A DNA stretch of 64,000 nucleotides, taken from assembly GCA_012932295.1 (NCBI GenBank), contig JAAONU010000014.1, forward strand, positions 34,131,977-34,195,976, written 5' to 3'. Numbering within the stretch: position 1 is the first letter of the stretch; each line of letters opens with the position of its first letter. The notes below the pieces were generated by a model. That model was not told the DNA's origin. It saw nothing but the letters and a program-made list of their open reading frames with translations, and did no database searches. The translations under genes were made by a program, and so were the position numbers. Below are positions 40,301 through 44,233 of this stretch, piece after piece. This DNA is from Cyclina sinensis (taxonomy: Eukaryota > Mollusca > Bivalvia > Venerida > Veneridae).

Positions 40301-43300
40301 GTCTTGAAAGAAAAAAATCCATAAAATTTGTTGAATATACACTAAAGTCCAAGTTTGAATAAGTCAAAACCTTGACACGCGAGATCGATAATTGGTTGAT
40401 TTTGTGACGAAAGTCGGCCCTTTCTTACGCGTGTTAGTGTTAATTGTCTGTAACATCTGGTCATTGCCTGGGGTAATACTTAGCGCTTGATTGACGTAAT
40501 TGATGTTTGCAACAAGATGACACGTCAGGATTATTAAATATGATTATATGATACTTTTAATGTACTAGTTAATTAAAGATTATGTACCGACAGTTGAAAG
40601 AAATAAAATTATTGCTTGTTATGTTTTTTAGGGGTTTAACGCCAATTCCAACATCTAGGTTATATCTCGGCGGTCAGTCCACCTAACCAGTTTTCCTGGA
40701 TTACTAACCAGTAATTACCAATTTCTCCGCAAGTGACTGACTACTGTTCCCACATGATCTACTCGGAATCAGGGGTGAGAGACAAATGAACATTAGACAC
40801 AATGGCTGAAATCAATTGTCACGGAGAAATTTTGCCCTGCCCATGGGTTGCTTGTTGTTTGTTTTGGGGTTTAACGCTGATTTCAACATATATTATATCT
40901 CTCGGCGGTCAGTCCACCTAACCGGTTTTCCTGGATAACTAACCAGTAATTGCCAATTTCTCCGCAAGTGACTGACGACTGTTCCCACATGATCTACTCT
41001 GAATCAGGGGTGAGAGACAAATGCTTGTCTCTCTTTCTATTTAAGCTTATTTACTGTCGGTCCCTGAAGAGATTAGTTATTTTATGTTGTGGGGGTAGTG
41101 CAAGATACAGAAAGCATCCCATCCAGAGACACTCCTGGTTCTTTTGCATGCTCAGTGTACAGCACTGATAAATGGGACCTCAGTTTAACGTCTCATCCGA
41201 AAGACTTTTAGTAATGTTAGTGGAGGAGCCGGGGATCGAACTCGGGACCCCTGGTATACCAGAACAGCACGTTACTACTGGACCACATCCGCTCCTGACA
41301 AATGCTTGTGTTTGTCTTGTTTTGCTTTGTATCCAGATCAAAGGTAAGTATGACATTATTCTGGTTTCATTATAATTCAGAGAATTTTGTTTGAGTAATA
41401 ATTTTGCATATAAGAATGAAGGAATCCTGAGAAATTTAAATTTTTTATACAAAGATTTAACTGTATCTGAATGAGCTCTTATGTAGAAATAAAAGGGAGG
41501 TAATTCATGTATGTTAATTTTTTAATTTTTGACTATTAAAACTTCTGTAGATATTGAAATTTATTTTGTAGAGTAAAATATGTACATGTATTTTAATTCT
41601 GAAATTAGAAATAAAAAGCAAAATCATTAGATTATATAATGCTGAAAATGTAAACTCTTAATTATACATAAACTATGTTAAATAAGGTATCATGTACAGT
41701 ACACGCAGCGCTGACTTTGACGTTGTCAACATTGTCGCGGGGGCCGGTATCGTCTCCGGGTGGCCAGTCGCAGTGGACTGAACACCCGAAATTTCGGGTG
41801 TCCGCTAAAATAACCACCGCGACAACAGCCGAGGGGTATGAACACCGCGTGTCGCGGTGATGGAACGCCGCGTGTCCCCGCGATGTTTTGACTTGGAGAT
41901 TACTGCATTTAAACATAATGTGCGTACAGTATTTGCACGTGGTTTTCATTTTACTCATAATTATTTTACTTACATATATTTTGTGGCCAACTTCAGTTGG
42001 TCAAATTAAAACCAAATTTCAAATACATTTCCGGTGTATGTTTATTGGGTACTTTCGTTTTTGGAATTGAAAAACGCTTGTTATTATATAGCCAAATCGA
42101 TCAATAATTTTGTCAAGCGCCTAGACGATACAGAAGTTGAAAGCAGTTAAACACGTGTTGATTCATTTTCTGAAAATACACTCAACATTTTCCGGAAATA
42201 ACTGCTTTGAATTGTCTTTTTTGTGTAACAAATAGGAGCGTTTGTACACAAATGCATCGGAATTAGAGAGGATTTGTTCGAATTTTGACTGTTTAAATTA
42301 GATCTATTAACTTTTCGCAGTTTGGTTATCATTTGTAATTTAATTGCGAGTGGATTAACGCAAACACGGCACCGATTAAAGACTTGAAATATATTAATTG
42401 CAGCAATTAAAGTTTATTAACAAGATGTCATGTAGGTGTGTAAATCTATTCATTATCGGCTGTTACTTTTCTACAAATACCCTCAATTATACAACCAAAC
42501 ATCGACCGTCAACAAACAAAAATTAAACCGGATGGGGTATTAAAAAAAGAAACAACTTCAACTAGTAATAATTACGTGTACTTTTTAAAAAAAAAAAAAA
42601 AAACAAATTTTGGGAAAGTAAAATTAAGTTGTGGCTTCATTTTTTCGGACACTGCAAACCGCGCGATCCGACGCCGCGACACGCCGCGGTACTGAACACC
42701 GCGAACGGCCGCGCTGACCACCGCGTTTTATACGAATGAACACTCGACGCGGTGGTCATTTTAGTCCTCAACGCGGACAGTAAAATCGCGGGGACGGGTG
42801 TTCGTTGTCAAAGTCCGCGCTGCGTGTACTGTACAACATCAGAAATACATGTTTTTTTTATTTTCATTATTACCCTGTTGTGATGCCCAAAAAACCCGGC
42901 GATTTTCCACAAGTCTCCCATCAATGATCCAACCCTAAACAGCATGTATGGCCATGGTGGGCCTAAAGCACTTCCCTGAGTATATATGCATGCAATATAT
43001 ACATATTCAAATTAAGGAAGATAAGCCAGCTCTTCGTAACCAAGTTTTTATACAGATTGATATAAGTTTTAAACTTTATGTACAGAGGTATCCAAAGAAC
43101 ATTTATGAAAAATTATTATCAAATCAAGCAAGAAGATTTTTTAAGTTTTCCCTAAAGACATTAGGAAAATAAGTTGTGCAATAGCAACAAAAGTTCTAGA
43201 TGGAACTCAATAAGTTTTCAAAACTAAAAGGGAAAAGAACATTCATGTTAAGTTAAGTTTAAAAAGGTGTAGTGGTTTCACAGATGTTGATTGAATGCAA

Positions 43301-44233
43301 TTGTTGTTGGACAGACGGATGGATGGACAGATGGACGGACAGTCAATACAGCCTATCAGCTCAGGCAAAAATAGGTGATAGAATTTGCAATCTTATTTAC
43401 CATTAGGCGCATAGTAACCTGGCGGGGGTTCTTTTGGTAGACCATTTTCAGGACAGTAATAGCCTGGTAAACAATCAGCCACTTTTGCAAAACAGTACTT
43501 CCCTGCTGGACAGGTTAGACAGTCATCTGCACTTGTGCTGCCTGAAACAAGAAATTGGTTTAGTAGAGTTGACAGATTGTTCCTGCGAAATATTATAATG
43601 GAAATTGAAAGAACTTGGGCTCATATTCATGACCTTCAATCAGGTAGGAGCTATAATGATTTCAAGTCAGCAAACCTACTAATGCCACAGTGGGGTAAAC
43701 ATTTTAATTTTTTTTTTTAATTTCGGGTCCAGTTTCACCTGCAAAGATAAAATATACTAAAATAATAGGACTGACAGACGTTATAACTATGCTTCTGATA
43801 AAAATTCCCATTATTCAAACAGCTAAATGCAACCACTTATCTACACATGTGCATGAAACAGCAACAGTTTCACTAACTTGATCATACATGAACTAAAAAT
43901 GCAACTTAACCTTGGTCATATGATCGAGCATACCATGATCTGTTTGGCCCTCTAATCTGCAATGTTTATTCATGGTCTCACCTCTTAAGTCTTCAGTAAG
44001 TTCCAGTAAGTCTAAAATATATTCCCCTGGAAATGATGAATAGATCTGACCAAAATGACTGCTGGACGAGATGAGTCCATCAGTGAAATTTAAAGAGAAT
44101 TTTAAAAATTATGAGAAACTAATAAATGAATACTAACCTGTTTTATAATTGTAGAAACCATATCCACAACTAAATACCCGCACTATATTAATCAAATCAA
44201 ATTTTGCACAGAATGTATGTGGTCTGCACATAT
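7149..44233 (-). CDS. Multi-exon gene for a GCC2/GCC3-type cysteine-rich modular protein (partial)
   Basis: Fourteen exons, read from high to low coordinates, join in one open frame of 955 codons; each has a consensus AG acceptor, a GT donor and phase-1 borders. The protein consists almost entirely of short modules with patterns such as C-x2-G-x-[YF]-C and G-x-C-x2-G-[WY]-Y-C, the spacing of GCC2/GCC3 or ephrin-receptor-like cysteine-rich repeats. Such repeats are usually disulphide-bonded extracellular domains, so a secreted or cell-surface role is inferred; no enzyme domain, membrane segment or signal peptide is visible in the recovered part. I found neither start nor stop codon, so the gene continues beyond 44233 upstream and 7149 downstream. 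Introns reach about 7.6 kb and are filled with repeats. I do not recognise a named orthologue. Weakly conserved exons may have been missed. Confidence 0.8.
7356..7774 (-). other. Intron between exons M and N
   Basis: A 419-bp intron without recognisable repeat core or open frame. It contains an imperfect block of GC-richer DNA (7495-7575) that I cannot assign. Splice sites fit GT-AG. Confidence 0.6.
7775..8227 (-). CDS. Exon M, seven tandem 17-residue GCC2/GCC3 repeats
   Basis: A 453-bp exon of 151 codons, acceptor TTTCAG, donor GTAATA, phase 1 at both ends. It contains seven consecutive units of the form xxG-[TS]-[YF]-Q-x3-G-x3-C-x2-C, each 17 residues (51 bp) long, such as AAGTYQNATGSETCIPC and PVGSYQSDEGSSACMEC, then a closing GGYYCEETGLSTPSAIC and CWRGHECPEG. 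This is the textbook GCC2/GCC3 repeat found in SCUBE- and ephrin-receptor-like extracellular regions. It is over twice the length of most other exons, so the array probably grew by tandem duplication inside the exon. One N-x-T sequon is present. Confidence 0.9.
8330..9520 (+). repeat. ~145-bp core repeats rich in TGACCTTGACCTTTGAC, with GGAC tag and GGCC hairpin
   Basis: Units marked by GACCTTTGACATACTGA, CCAAAAT and TAGGGGTCATCCACTCAATG repeat about eight times from 8400 to 9330. The array ends with GGATGGACGGACGAACGGG (about 9410) and the hairpin GAGGGCCATTGGCCCC (about 9484-9499). The 5' start (GGGTGTTTTCTCTAAGTATA at about 8346) matches that of the copy at 54020-54600, so both belong to one family. 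It occupies the intron between exons L and M. Confidence 0.7.
9521..10910. other. AT-rich intronic DNA, no gene seen
   Basis: One further GGACGGACG tag occurs at about 9599. Otherwise the stretch is unique-looking AT-rich DNA with only short open frames and no splice-bounded cysteine-rich segment. It is the intron downstream of exon L. Confidence 0.5.
10912..11055 (-). CDS. Exon L, cysteine-rich module, short
   Basis: A 144-bp exon of 48 codons, acceptor ATAAAG, donor GTAAAC, phase 1 at both ends. The peptide reads TINPRPCIENTHQNLQGQ, HKCVCDDGYRC, then NIDQNPVLCPVGHFCLKG. The 'CVCDDGYRC' segment is EGF-like in flavour, while PVLCPVGHFCLKG is the usual module end. It lacks the long GLxxPSG core of the other exons. 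The flanking introns (2.7 kb each side) contain core-repeat arrays and unique AT-rich DNA. Confidence 0.83.
11056..12185. other. Intronic DNA with an AACAAGAG-tagged repeat start and a GTCCCC hairpin
   Basis: AACAAGAG at 11357 resembles the 5' tag of other repeat families in the window. At about 11755-11803 ATGTCCCCCTCCCCTG and TTACAGGGGACAT can pair as a stem-loop, again like the 5' hairpins of these families. No coding signal is seen. Confidence 0.4.
12186..12655 (+). repeat. Core-repeat element with GACCGACCGAC tag and ATGCCCCC hairpin
   Basis: Two and a half units of about 150 bp carry GACCTTTGACCTATTGAC, AATAGGGGTCATCTACTGG and TTCTCTAGTTATTGATCGG. The 3' end has GACAGATCGACCGACCGAC (about 12588-12606) and a stem formed by TATGCCCCCT and GGGGGGCATA (about 12619-12649). 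A near-identical core, more diverged, occurs at 37250-37690. Confidence 0.68.
12656..13560 (+). repeat. ~140-bp core repeats, diverged
   Basis: About six units carry GTCTCTGTNACCTTGACCTTTGACCTACTGAC, CCTATGAAGTTTGA and a GGTACTCCAGTTAT block (for example 13274, 13405). Three perfect TGACCTTTGACCT direct repeats fall in this array (12708, 13274, 13405). No GGAC tag closes the array on this side, so its 3' end may have been lost. Confidence 0.62.
13692..13850 (-). CDS. Exon K, cysteine-rich module
   Basis: A 159-bp exon of 53 codons, acceptor TTGTAG, donor GTATGT, phase 1 at both ends. The peptide reads GYPRPCDVGRYNNLTKQTEK, then CRGCPTGFFCNKSGLINPVIC, then CPVDHKCLWG. One N-x-T sequon (NLT) lies in the first loop, as would fit an extracellular protein. 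The ending CPVxHxCxxG matches the end of the next exon (10912-11055), which suggests those two exons arose by duplication. Confidence 0.86.
13851..14700. repeat. Intron with a ~149-bp tandem duplication
   Basis: The segment around 14238 (GGCAGTACCAACAACAG followed by ACAGTTTGCAACATACTGCC) is repeated in diverged form at 14387 (GGCAGAACAGACTGACAG followed by TATACTGCC), an offset of 149 bp. The remainder is unremarkable intron sequence between exons J and K. Confidence 0.45.
14701..14904 (-). CDS. Exon J, cysteine-rich module
   Basis: A 204-bp exon of 68 codons, acceptor TTTTCAG, donor GTAAGT (perfect consensus), phase 1 at both ends. The peptide contains DCPIGYYQRFHFSYSC, YLCLAGMICPAKGLGYPTKYC, LKGYYCPKGSW and ECLKGHWCPPG. 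Cysteine spacing is canonical, with the central GL-x-YP variant of the GLxxPSG motif. A dead Tc1-like element fills most of the intron on its upstream side. Confidence 0.86.
15193..16533 (-). mobile_element. Tc1/mariner-like DNA transposon, degraded
   Basis: The interval holds the remnants of a Tc1-type transposase. Candidate ends are GTTTTTGGTTT near 15200 and its inverted match near 16520-16530, each beside a TA dinucleotide (15191-15192 and 16534-16535). The match is only about 11 bp and the boundaries are tentative. The element sits in the intron between exons I and J, in the same orientation as the gene. Confidence 0.45.
15287..16272 (-). pseudogene. Tc1-like transposase pseudogene
   Basis: Reading from 16272 downward, an ATG starts MASLSQRQRDEAVG, followed by a helix-turn-helix segment (VARYFGVIRSTISCLYTCL) and TTGTTRDRP. 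After a gap, the catalytic region appears: RPYVGPPLTACRRENRLTW, VLFSDESQFLLYTSD (first catalytic Asp), FGGGGVMVWAA, VLFQQDNA (second Asp), AYSPDFSPIE (Glu of the DD34E triad) and the C-terminal LWDTLDRKVRARDPP. The frame is broken by a stop directly after QQDNA, by a deletion between SPIE and LWDTL, and by losses near 15970-16120. It cannot make an active enzyme, but the DDE order identifies the family. Confidence 0.85.
17060..17284 (-). CDS. Exon I, cysteine- and aromatic-rich module of unusual type
   Basis: A 225-bp exon of 75 codons, acceptor TTTCAG, donor GTACGT, phase 1 at both ends. Only this frame is open from acceptor to donor. It encodes PCAAGTERYDVSASVCESC, then FWYCRTASSYECFRYYDKF, then CEGG and a cysteine-free tail ending MKYYFSMETYDTNRG. 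The opening CAAG and C-x2-C fit the family, but the aromatic-rich middle and the tail do not. A transposon-derived terminal module begins only 14 bases upstream of its acceptor boundary (17299). Confidence 0.75.
17299..17650 (-). mobile_element. Solo terminal module of the DIRS-type element family
   Basis: The segment matches, in reverse orientation, the 3' terminal region of the retroelement at 55726-60990. In order it shows an arm starting AAATTATAAAATTAAAC (17299) with TTTCGTCAACCACAAACTT, then block B (AGATGACGCAGC, about 17390), a spacer, the inverted arm (GTTTGTGGTCGACGAAATTAC, about 17528 onward) and block A (ACTCCCCAATGGGGCCCCAT, about 17620-17642). No coding remnant accompanies it. 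It may be what is left after recombination, or a non-autonomous derivative. Its edge is 14 bases from exon I. Confidence 0.7.
17651..18125. other. AT-rich intronic DNA, nothing recognised
   Basis: Contains a C-run followed by CACACA and an A-run (about 17777-17801) and otherwise no repeat core, RNA gene or coding signal that I can support. Confidence 0.4.
18126..18520 (+). repeat. Short GGAC-tagged element, family also at 28620 and 29640
   Basis: Starts with AAGACATGCCCACAGAAAG and GTTGAGCCAGCTTATCTTAA, contains GATGTGCGCAACACATCCTC and GGGTTTTGAGCCGACCCTCC, and ends with GACGGATGCACGGACTGACAG, AAAAGCAGCGACTAAG and a GTTGACCTCACC block. The copies at 28620-29030 and 29640-29900 share these landmarks in the same order and strand. 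Confidence 0.65.
18521..20940. other. Gene-free AT-rich intron segment
   Basis: About 2.4 kb of very AT-rich DNA, mostly single-copy in appearance. The open frames on either strand are short, lysine- and leucine-rich and without recognisable motifs. I see no splice-bounded cysteine-rich segment, RNA gene or inverted repeat. Confidence 0.5.
20941..21200 (+). repeat. Core repeat with TGACCTTTGACCT, copies also at 29060-29600
   Basis: AAATTTTAATATTTTTATTTGACC, then CTTGTGACCTTGACC, CATTTTGCGCAAGACAA and CAACATGGAGAACATTTGTG occur here and again near 29080 and 29370, in the same order and at nearly the same spacing. The first copy contains a perfect TGACCTTTGACCT at 20966-20978. Confidence 0.65.
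21216..22440 (+). repeat. AACAAGAG-tagged element with ~163-bp cores, GGAC microsatellites and two 3' hairpins
   Basis: AACAAGAG (21216) is followed by GCCATGTTACACATGG, a 5' palindrome. Cores of 160-165 bp carry GGCAAGGTAGAGTTATTG, CTACCTACCAATGTGCTCTG and TTTGGAGTTATGCTCCGGAC. An internal end with GGACGGACAGAG and hairpin ATCCCCTCCGCC/GCGGGGGGAT lies at about 21607-21662. A second, longer GGACGGACGGACGCACGGAC run and hairpin lie at about 22348-22432, which indicates either two elements in tandem or partial duplication. Confidence 0.72.
22441..23750 (+). repeat. ~300-bp core-repeat array ending in GGACG tag and AGCTCA/TGAGCT hairpin
   Basis: GAGCAGAACCATTTTAGCAA starts units at about 22802, 23103 and 23402, a period near 300 bp, with an earlier diverged unit from 22510. 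Each unit has two related halves (AAGGAACATTTCTGT twice), so the true monomer is about 150 bp duplicated to 300. The end at 23663-23745 carries GACAACGGACGACTGAC, AATAGCTCAACC and GCTCAGGTGAGCTAAAA. Confidence 0.72.
23751..24690. other. AT-rich intronic DNA, nothing recognised
   Basis: No repeat core, open frame with motifs, or RNA gene is visible between the array at 22441-23750 and exon H. Confidence 0.45.
24698..24886 (-). CDS. Exon H, cysteine-rich module
   Basis: A 189-bp exon of 63 codons, acceptor TTGCAG, donor GTAAAT, phase 1 at both ends. The peptide opens EMIPCRSGFTTYTTGQAEC, then VRCNDGVLCENGK, CPENMICFNG, CELGYVCSFVDGK. The opening IPCxxGxxxxxTGQxxC closely parallels that of the exon at 33573. 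The exon sits as an island between two long repeat-filled introns: about 7.1 kb upstream and 7.4 kb downstream. Confidence 0.84.
25653..26865 (+). repeat. AACAAGAG-tagged element with ~165-bp cores and a palindromic minisatellite
   Basis: AACAAGAGCTGTTGAAGG (25653) leads into GCTCGACTATTCTC; the 3' end reads AAAGTCGAGCTAAAAAA (about 26837), which is complementary to the GCTCGACT near the 5' end. Cores with GCTACCTTGCCGAAAAACTT, GGGGCCATAATTCACACAA and GGGCTATATCTGCAAGGGAA recur at about 26130, 26300, 26460 and 26625, a period near 165 bp. No GGAC run is present at the 3' end; AAAGCCGGGGCGAGAAC takes its place. Confidence 0.68.
25988..26126. repeat. Minisatellite of AACTTAAGTT-type units
   Basis: Within about 140 bp the block ACTTAAGTTTAACTCA and its variants repeat around seven to eight times at about 11-22 bp spacing. 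AACTTAAGTT and its variants are palindromic, so the array can form many small hairpins or a zipper of them. It lies inside the 5' part of the core-repeat element and has no counterpart elsewhere in the window. Confidence 0.7.
26866..27540 (+). repeat. Diverged core repeats with TGACCTTGACCTTTGACC
   Basis: Two or three units of about 160 bp with GACCTTGACCTTTGACCC, GATGGTGA-ATTTGT and AAGATATGCTC[CT]GGACA landmarks. They are related to the cores at 29040-29700 and 30030-30890. No host gene is present. Confidence 0.5.
27745..28533. mobile_element. hAT-like non-autonomous element with perfect 8-bp target duplication
   Basis: The element is 789 bp. Its ends are CAGGATTGCAGAAAT on the left and, inverted, TAGGCTTGCAGAAAT on the right. 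It is flanked on both sides by TACATAAT (27737-27744 and 28534-28541), an exact 8-bp duplication as made by hAT transposases. The 5' CAGG start also fits hAT. The interior contains TCGGTCC/GGACCGA motifs shared with the element at 51504-52235. The longest open frame (93 codons, plus strand from 28109) has no transposase motifs, so this is a MITE-like derivative. Confidence 0.8.
28620..29900 (+). repeat. Composite of core repeats with GGACGGACGCAC tag
   Basis: Starts with AACAAGACATGTCCACGGGC, follows the 18126-18520 family to about 29030, then two copies of the 20941-21200 unit (about 29060 and 29340), and finally a second 18126-type end at 29640-29900 with CCGGACGGACGCACAG and GGCGACTAAGTTGAGCTCACC. 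It looks like one element whose inner cores have been amplified. A perfect TGACCTTTGACCT is at 29108-29120. Confidence 0.62.
30030..30925 (+). repeat. ~150-bp core repeats, GGACGGACAGACAG tag and ATCCCC hairpin
   Basis: Units carry GACCTTGACCTTGGGGGTAG, ATAATGGTGATCACTTGTG and AAAAGTTATGGAGCGGACAC and recur about five times at about 150-bp spacing. The end has ACGGACGGACAGACAGACG (about 30848-30870) and a stem of TAATCCCCTCCC and GGAAGGGGATTA (about 30888-30918). These last features place it in the same structural class as 21216-22440. Confidence 0.72.
30926..32030. other. Intron segment with low-complexity runs
   Basis: T-run at 31397-31410, C-rich run at 31441-31459 and A-runs follow. A short minus-strand frame at 31561-31794 has no motifs. 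Nothing else can be supported. Confidence 0.4.
32031..32255 (-). CDS. Exon G, cysteine-rich module with divergent first half
   Basis: A 225-bp exon of 75 codons, acceptor TTTCAG, donor GTGAGT, phase 1 at both ends. The opening part (RQFACSKRFRIVYSYPVTLE) is not typical of the family, but it leads into YLYQPEWGQTECLICPDRYYC, VCEPGYWCRFG and KECEVGYYCYGG, which are clear module motifs. The exon is longer than the canonical module because of the divergent N-terminal stretch. The next exon downstream (24698-24886) is about 7.1 kb away across repeat-filled intron. Confidence 0.84.
32511..32708 (-). CDS. Exon F, cysteine-rich module
   Basis: A 198-bp exon of 66 codons, acceptor TATTAG, donor GTTTGT, phase 1 at both ends. 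The peptide follows the full module plan: SSCPQAYYEDNGICVPC, PEGKYCATSGLYAPSGTC, EPGWYCNIRE, LGNLCPAGYRCVEG. Eight cysteines sit at positions matching the exon at 34275. It is separated from the next exon (32031-32255) by only 255 bp, the shortest intron recovered. Confidence 0.86.
32709..33572. other. Intron between exons E and F
   Basis: AT-rich, with a poly-A run at about 33032 and no recognisable repeat core or RNA gene. I see no additional cysteine-rich exon. Confidence 0.45.
33573..33749 (-). CDS. Exon E, cysteine-rich module
   Basis: A 177-bp exon of 59 codons, acceptor TGTTCAG, donor GTAAGC, phase 1 at both ends. The peptide reads IPCGKGYYQPNTGQSSC, then IPCPVGKFCDSIGLTSPSG, then CDPGCCTETTQ and SSCPP. 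The first half matches the neighbouring modules closely. The second half is shorter and carries a CC pair where the others have W/Y-Y-C, and it ends soon after SSCPP, so the closing 'CxxGxxC' turn seen in exons C and D is missing or truncated. Confidence 0.85.
33750..34274. other. Intron between exons D and E
   Basis: A 525-bp AT-rich intron with GT-AG ends, no repeat core, RNA gene or motif-bearing frame. Confidence 0.45.
34275..34481 (-). CDS. Exon D, cysteine-rich module
   Basis: A 207-bp exon of 69 codons, acceptor TTCTAG, donor GTACTT (a weaker donor than the others), phase 1 at both ends. It encodes the most canonical module: CEEGSYQQNS, CFDCPEGSYC, GLSAPSGYCQSGWYC, MPAGKSCLAGHMCPNG. 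The last motif resembles the closing motif of the exon at 32511 (PLGNLCPAGYRCVEG), and the GLSAPSG core recurs in several exons as GLxxPSG. The neighbouring exons at 33573 and 39423 share this plan, which supports exon duplication. Confidence 0.87.
34845..35200 (+). repeat. Diverged core repeat
   Basis: AAGGTAGAGTTATAGGTCTTG and AAAGTTACAGAG recall the cores at 21216-22440 and 30030-30925, with GTGACCTTAACCTTTGAG as a degraded version of the usual TGACCTTGACCTTTGA block. No terminal hairpin is visible. Confidence 0.4.
35406..35660 (+). mobile_element. tRNA-derived SINE, with tRNA-Asp-like head
   Basis: The head (35406-35484) keeps an acceptor-like pair GCCGGCC/GGCCGGC, an A box TAGCTCAATTGG (35417-35428) with GTAGAGC, and a B box GGTTCAATCCC (35461-35471). 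A CTGTCAA loop would give anticodon GTC, but the anticodon stem does not pair, so this is a SINE head and not a working tRNA. The body contains GGTTAGGTGGACTGACC and ends GGCGTTAAACCCCAATAAAA. The same body occurs, inverted and without head, at 40628-40836 and 40864-41030. Bivalve 'Meta-domain' SINEs have this layout, but I cannot confirm the match here. Confidence 0.78.
35820..36545 (+). repeat. ~120-bp diverged tandem repeats
   Basis: AAGGTCAAAGTTGAAATCTGCATGC, TTCAAATTTCCATCCTGTAG and GCTGCAAAAACAAGAAAGTAGGTCA recur about six times at 115-125 bp spacing, with increasing divergence toward both ends. No GGAC tag or hairpin closes the array. Confidence 0.6.
36546..36935 (+). repeat. Relative of the 1425-2110 repeat, with C-run and CA microsatellite
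   Basis: CCCCACCCCTATGTGGGGCTTAATTTTGACCC and AGGAAGATTTTCAAA resemble the second core unit of the element at 1-2190. A run of 13 C (36880-36892) is followed by CACACA to about 36903. Confidence 0.5.
36936..37700 (+). repeat. AACAAGAG-tagged core-repeat element, family of 12186-12655
   Basis: AACAAGAGATGTTTGTAAAAC (36936) starts the element. Cores carry GTGACCTTGGCTTTTAACCTAGTGACC, GGGTCATCTCCTGAA and TTCTCTAGTTATTGACTGG, matching 12230-12550. The expected 3' tag and hairpin were not found, so the right end is unclear. Confidence 0.58.
37701..39422. other. Gene-free intron segment
   Basis: AT-rich DNA with A-runs (37978-37989). The word TAGCCAA/TTTAGCC recurs at 38318, 38343, 38374 and 39109, but without a clear period. 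No exon, RNA gene or terminal repeat is seen. Confidence 0.4.
39423..39662 (-). CDS. Exon C, cysteine-rich module with long insert
   Basis: A 240-bp exon of 80 codons with a TACAAG acceptor and GTAAAG donor, phase 1 at both ends. It runs CPPGTYQNQ, then an insert rich in H, W and K, then CKRCPQYMFC, PAGYCDEGWYC, PTGQHCGPGEYC. This is a full module: Gly-Thr-Tyr-Gln opening, C-x2-C, then two 'G-x-C-x2-G-x-[YW]-C' turns ahead of the phase-1 donor. The insert of about 15 residues between the opening and the C-x2-C makes it longer than its neighbours. It is the largest single-module exon of the series. Confidence 0.85.
40628..40836 (-). mobile_element. 5'-truncated SINE body, relative of 35406-35660
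   Basis: In reverse orientation it carries GGTTAGGTGGACTGACCGCC and ends at GGCGTTAAACCCC. It covers the SINE body and stops at GGCAAAATTTC-like sequence where the tRNA head would start, so the head is missing. Confidence 0.7.
40864..41030 (-). mobile_element. Second 5'-truncated SINE body
   Basis: Shares CGGCGGTCAGTCCACCTAACC, CCAGTAATTGCCAATTTCTCC and CATGATCTACTC with the copy at 40628-40836, in the same orientation, 27 bp away. The two are probably a tandem duplication or successive insertions. It joins directly to the next SINE at about 41031. Confidence 0.65.
41031..41299 (-). mobile_element. tRNA-derived SINE of a second family
   Basis: On the minus strand a B box (GAGTTCGATCC, 41243-41233) follows a GTGGTCCAGTAGTAAC A-box-like stretch (about 41288-41273), inside a GGAGC...GCTCC pair. 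The body contains GGATGAGACGTTAAACTGAGG (about 41205-41185) and ends toward 41031. It is fused to the SINE body next to it, so the pair may be a composite SINE. Confidence 0.68.
41697..42831. mobile_element. TA-flanked MITE with GC-rich, CCGCG-studded ends
   Basis: The left end CAGTACACGCAGCGCTGACTTTGAC and the right end, inverted, CAGTACACGCAGCGCGGACTTTGAC match over about 25 bp with one difference. Both are flanked by TA (41695-41696 and 42832-42833), the target of Tc1/mariner/pogo elements. Subterminal regions of about 150 bp on each side are GC-rich with many CCGCG and ACCGCG words, while the centre is AT-rich. A perfect 20-bp palindrome (41782-41801, centred on AAATTT) lies in the left part. 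No transposase is encoded. Confidence 0.8.
42980..43380 (+). repeat. Core repeat with GACGGATGGATGGACAG tag and AGCTCAGG end
   Basis: GAAGATTTTTTAAGTTTTCCC and AAAGAACATTCATGTTAAG belong to the 2191-3415 family. The 3' end has a run of GGAC/GGAT words (about 43311-43343), then ATCAGCTCAGGCAAAAATAGGTGATAG, a hairpin-like end directly ahead of exon B. Confidence 0.6.
43401..43541 (-). CDS. Exon B, cysteine-rich module
   Basis: A 141-bp exon of 47 codons with a TTTCAG acceptor and GTAAAT donor, phase 1 at both ends. The peptide has the pattern CLTCPAGKYC followed by CLPGYYCPENG and a proline-rich PKEPPPGYYAPNG end. CPAGKYC and CLPGYYCP are classic GCC2/GCC3-like half modules. Upstream it completes the module begun in the exon at 44138-44233. 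The intron downstream toward 39662 is 3.7 kb and holds a nest of SINE and MITE insertions. Confidence 0.82.
44138..44233 (-). CDS. Exon A (most upstream recovered), cysteine-containing
   Basis: A 96-bp exon of 32 codons. The acceptor is TTTGCAG and the donor is GTTAGT; both borders are phase 1. It encodes a short segment with three cysteines, including MCRPHTFCAKF and VFSCGYGFYNYKTG. The CGYGFY pattern is the usual opening of a GCC2/GCC3 module, and it continues in frame into the next exon, where the matching C-x2-C pair lies. The module is therefore split across two exons. It is the least typical piece of the series, and I call it mainly because phase, splice sites and continuity with the next exon all agree. 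Confidence 0.68.

Larger units (their letters stand above)
40174..42965. repeat. Nested repeat island bounded by GGCCATGGTCATACATG and its inverse
   Basis: AACAAGAGGGCCATGGTCATACATGCC (40174) begins an element of the tagged class. GCATGTATGGCCATGG (42942-42957) is an inverted match to it. Between them lie two headless SINE bodies, a tRNA-derived SINE and a TA-flanked MITE. CCCGGCGA-TCTCCCA words occur near both ends in the same orientation, so the outer pieces may be the two halves of one interrupted element. Confidence 0.45.

Noticed and set aside
41180..41452. Minus-strand frame of 90 codons
   Set aside because: It runs through the tRNA-derived SINE head and has no protein motif.
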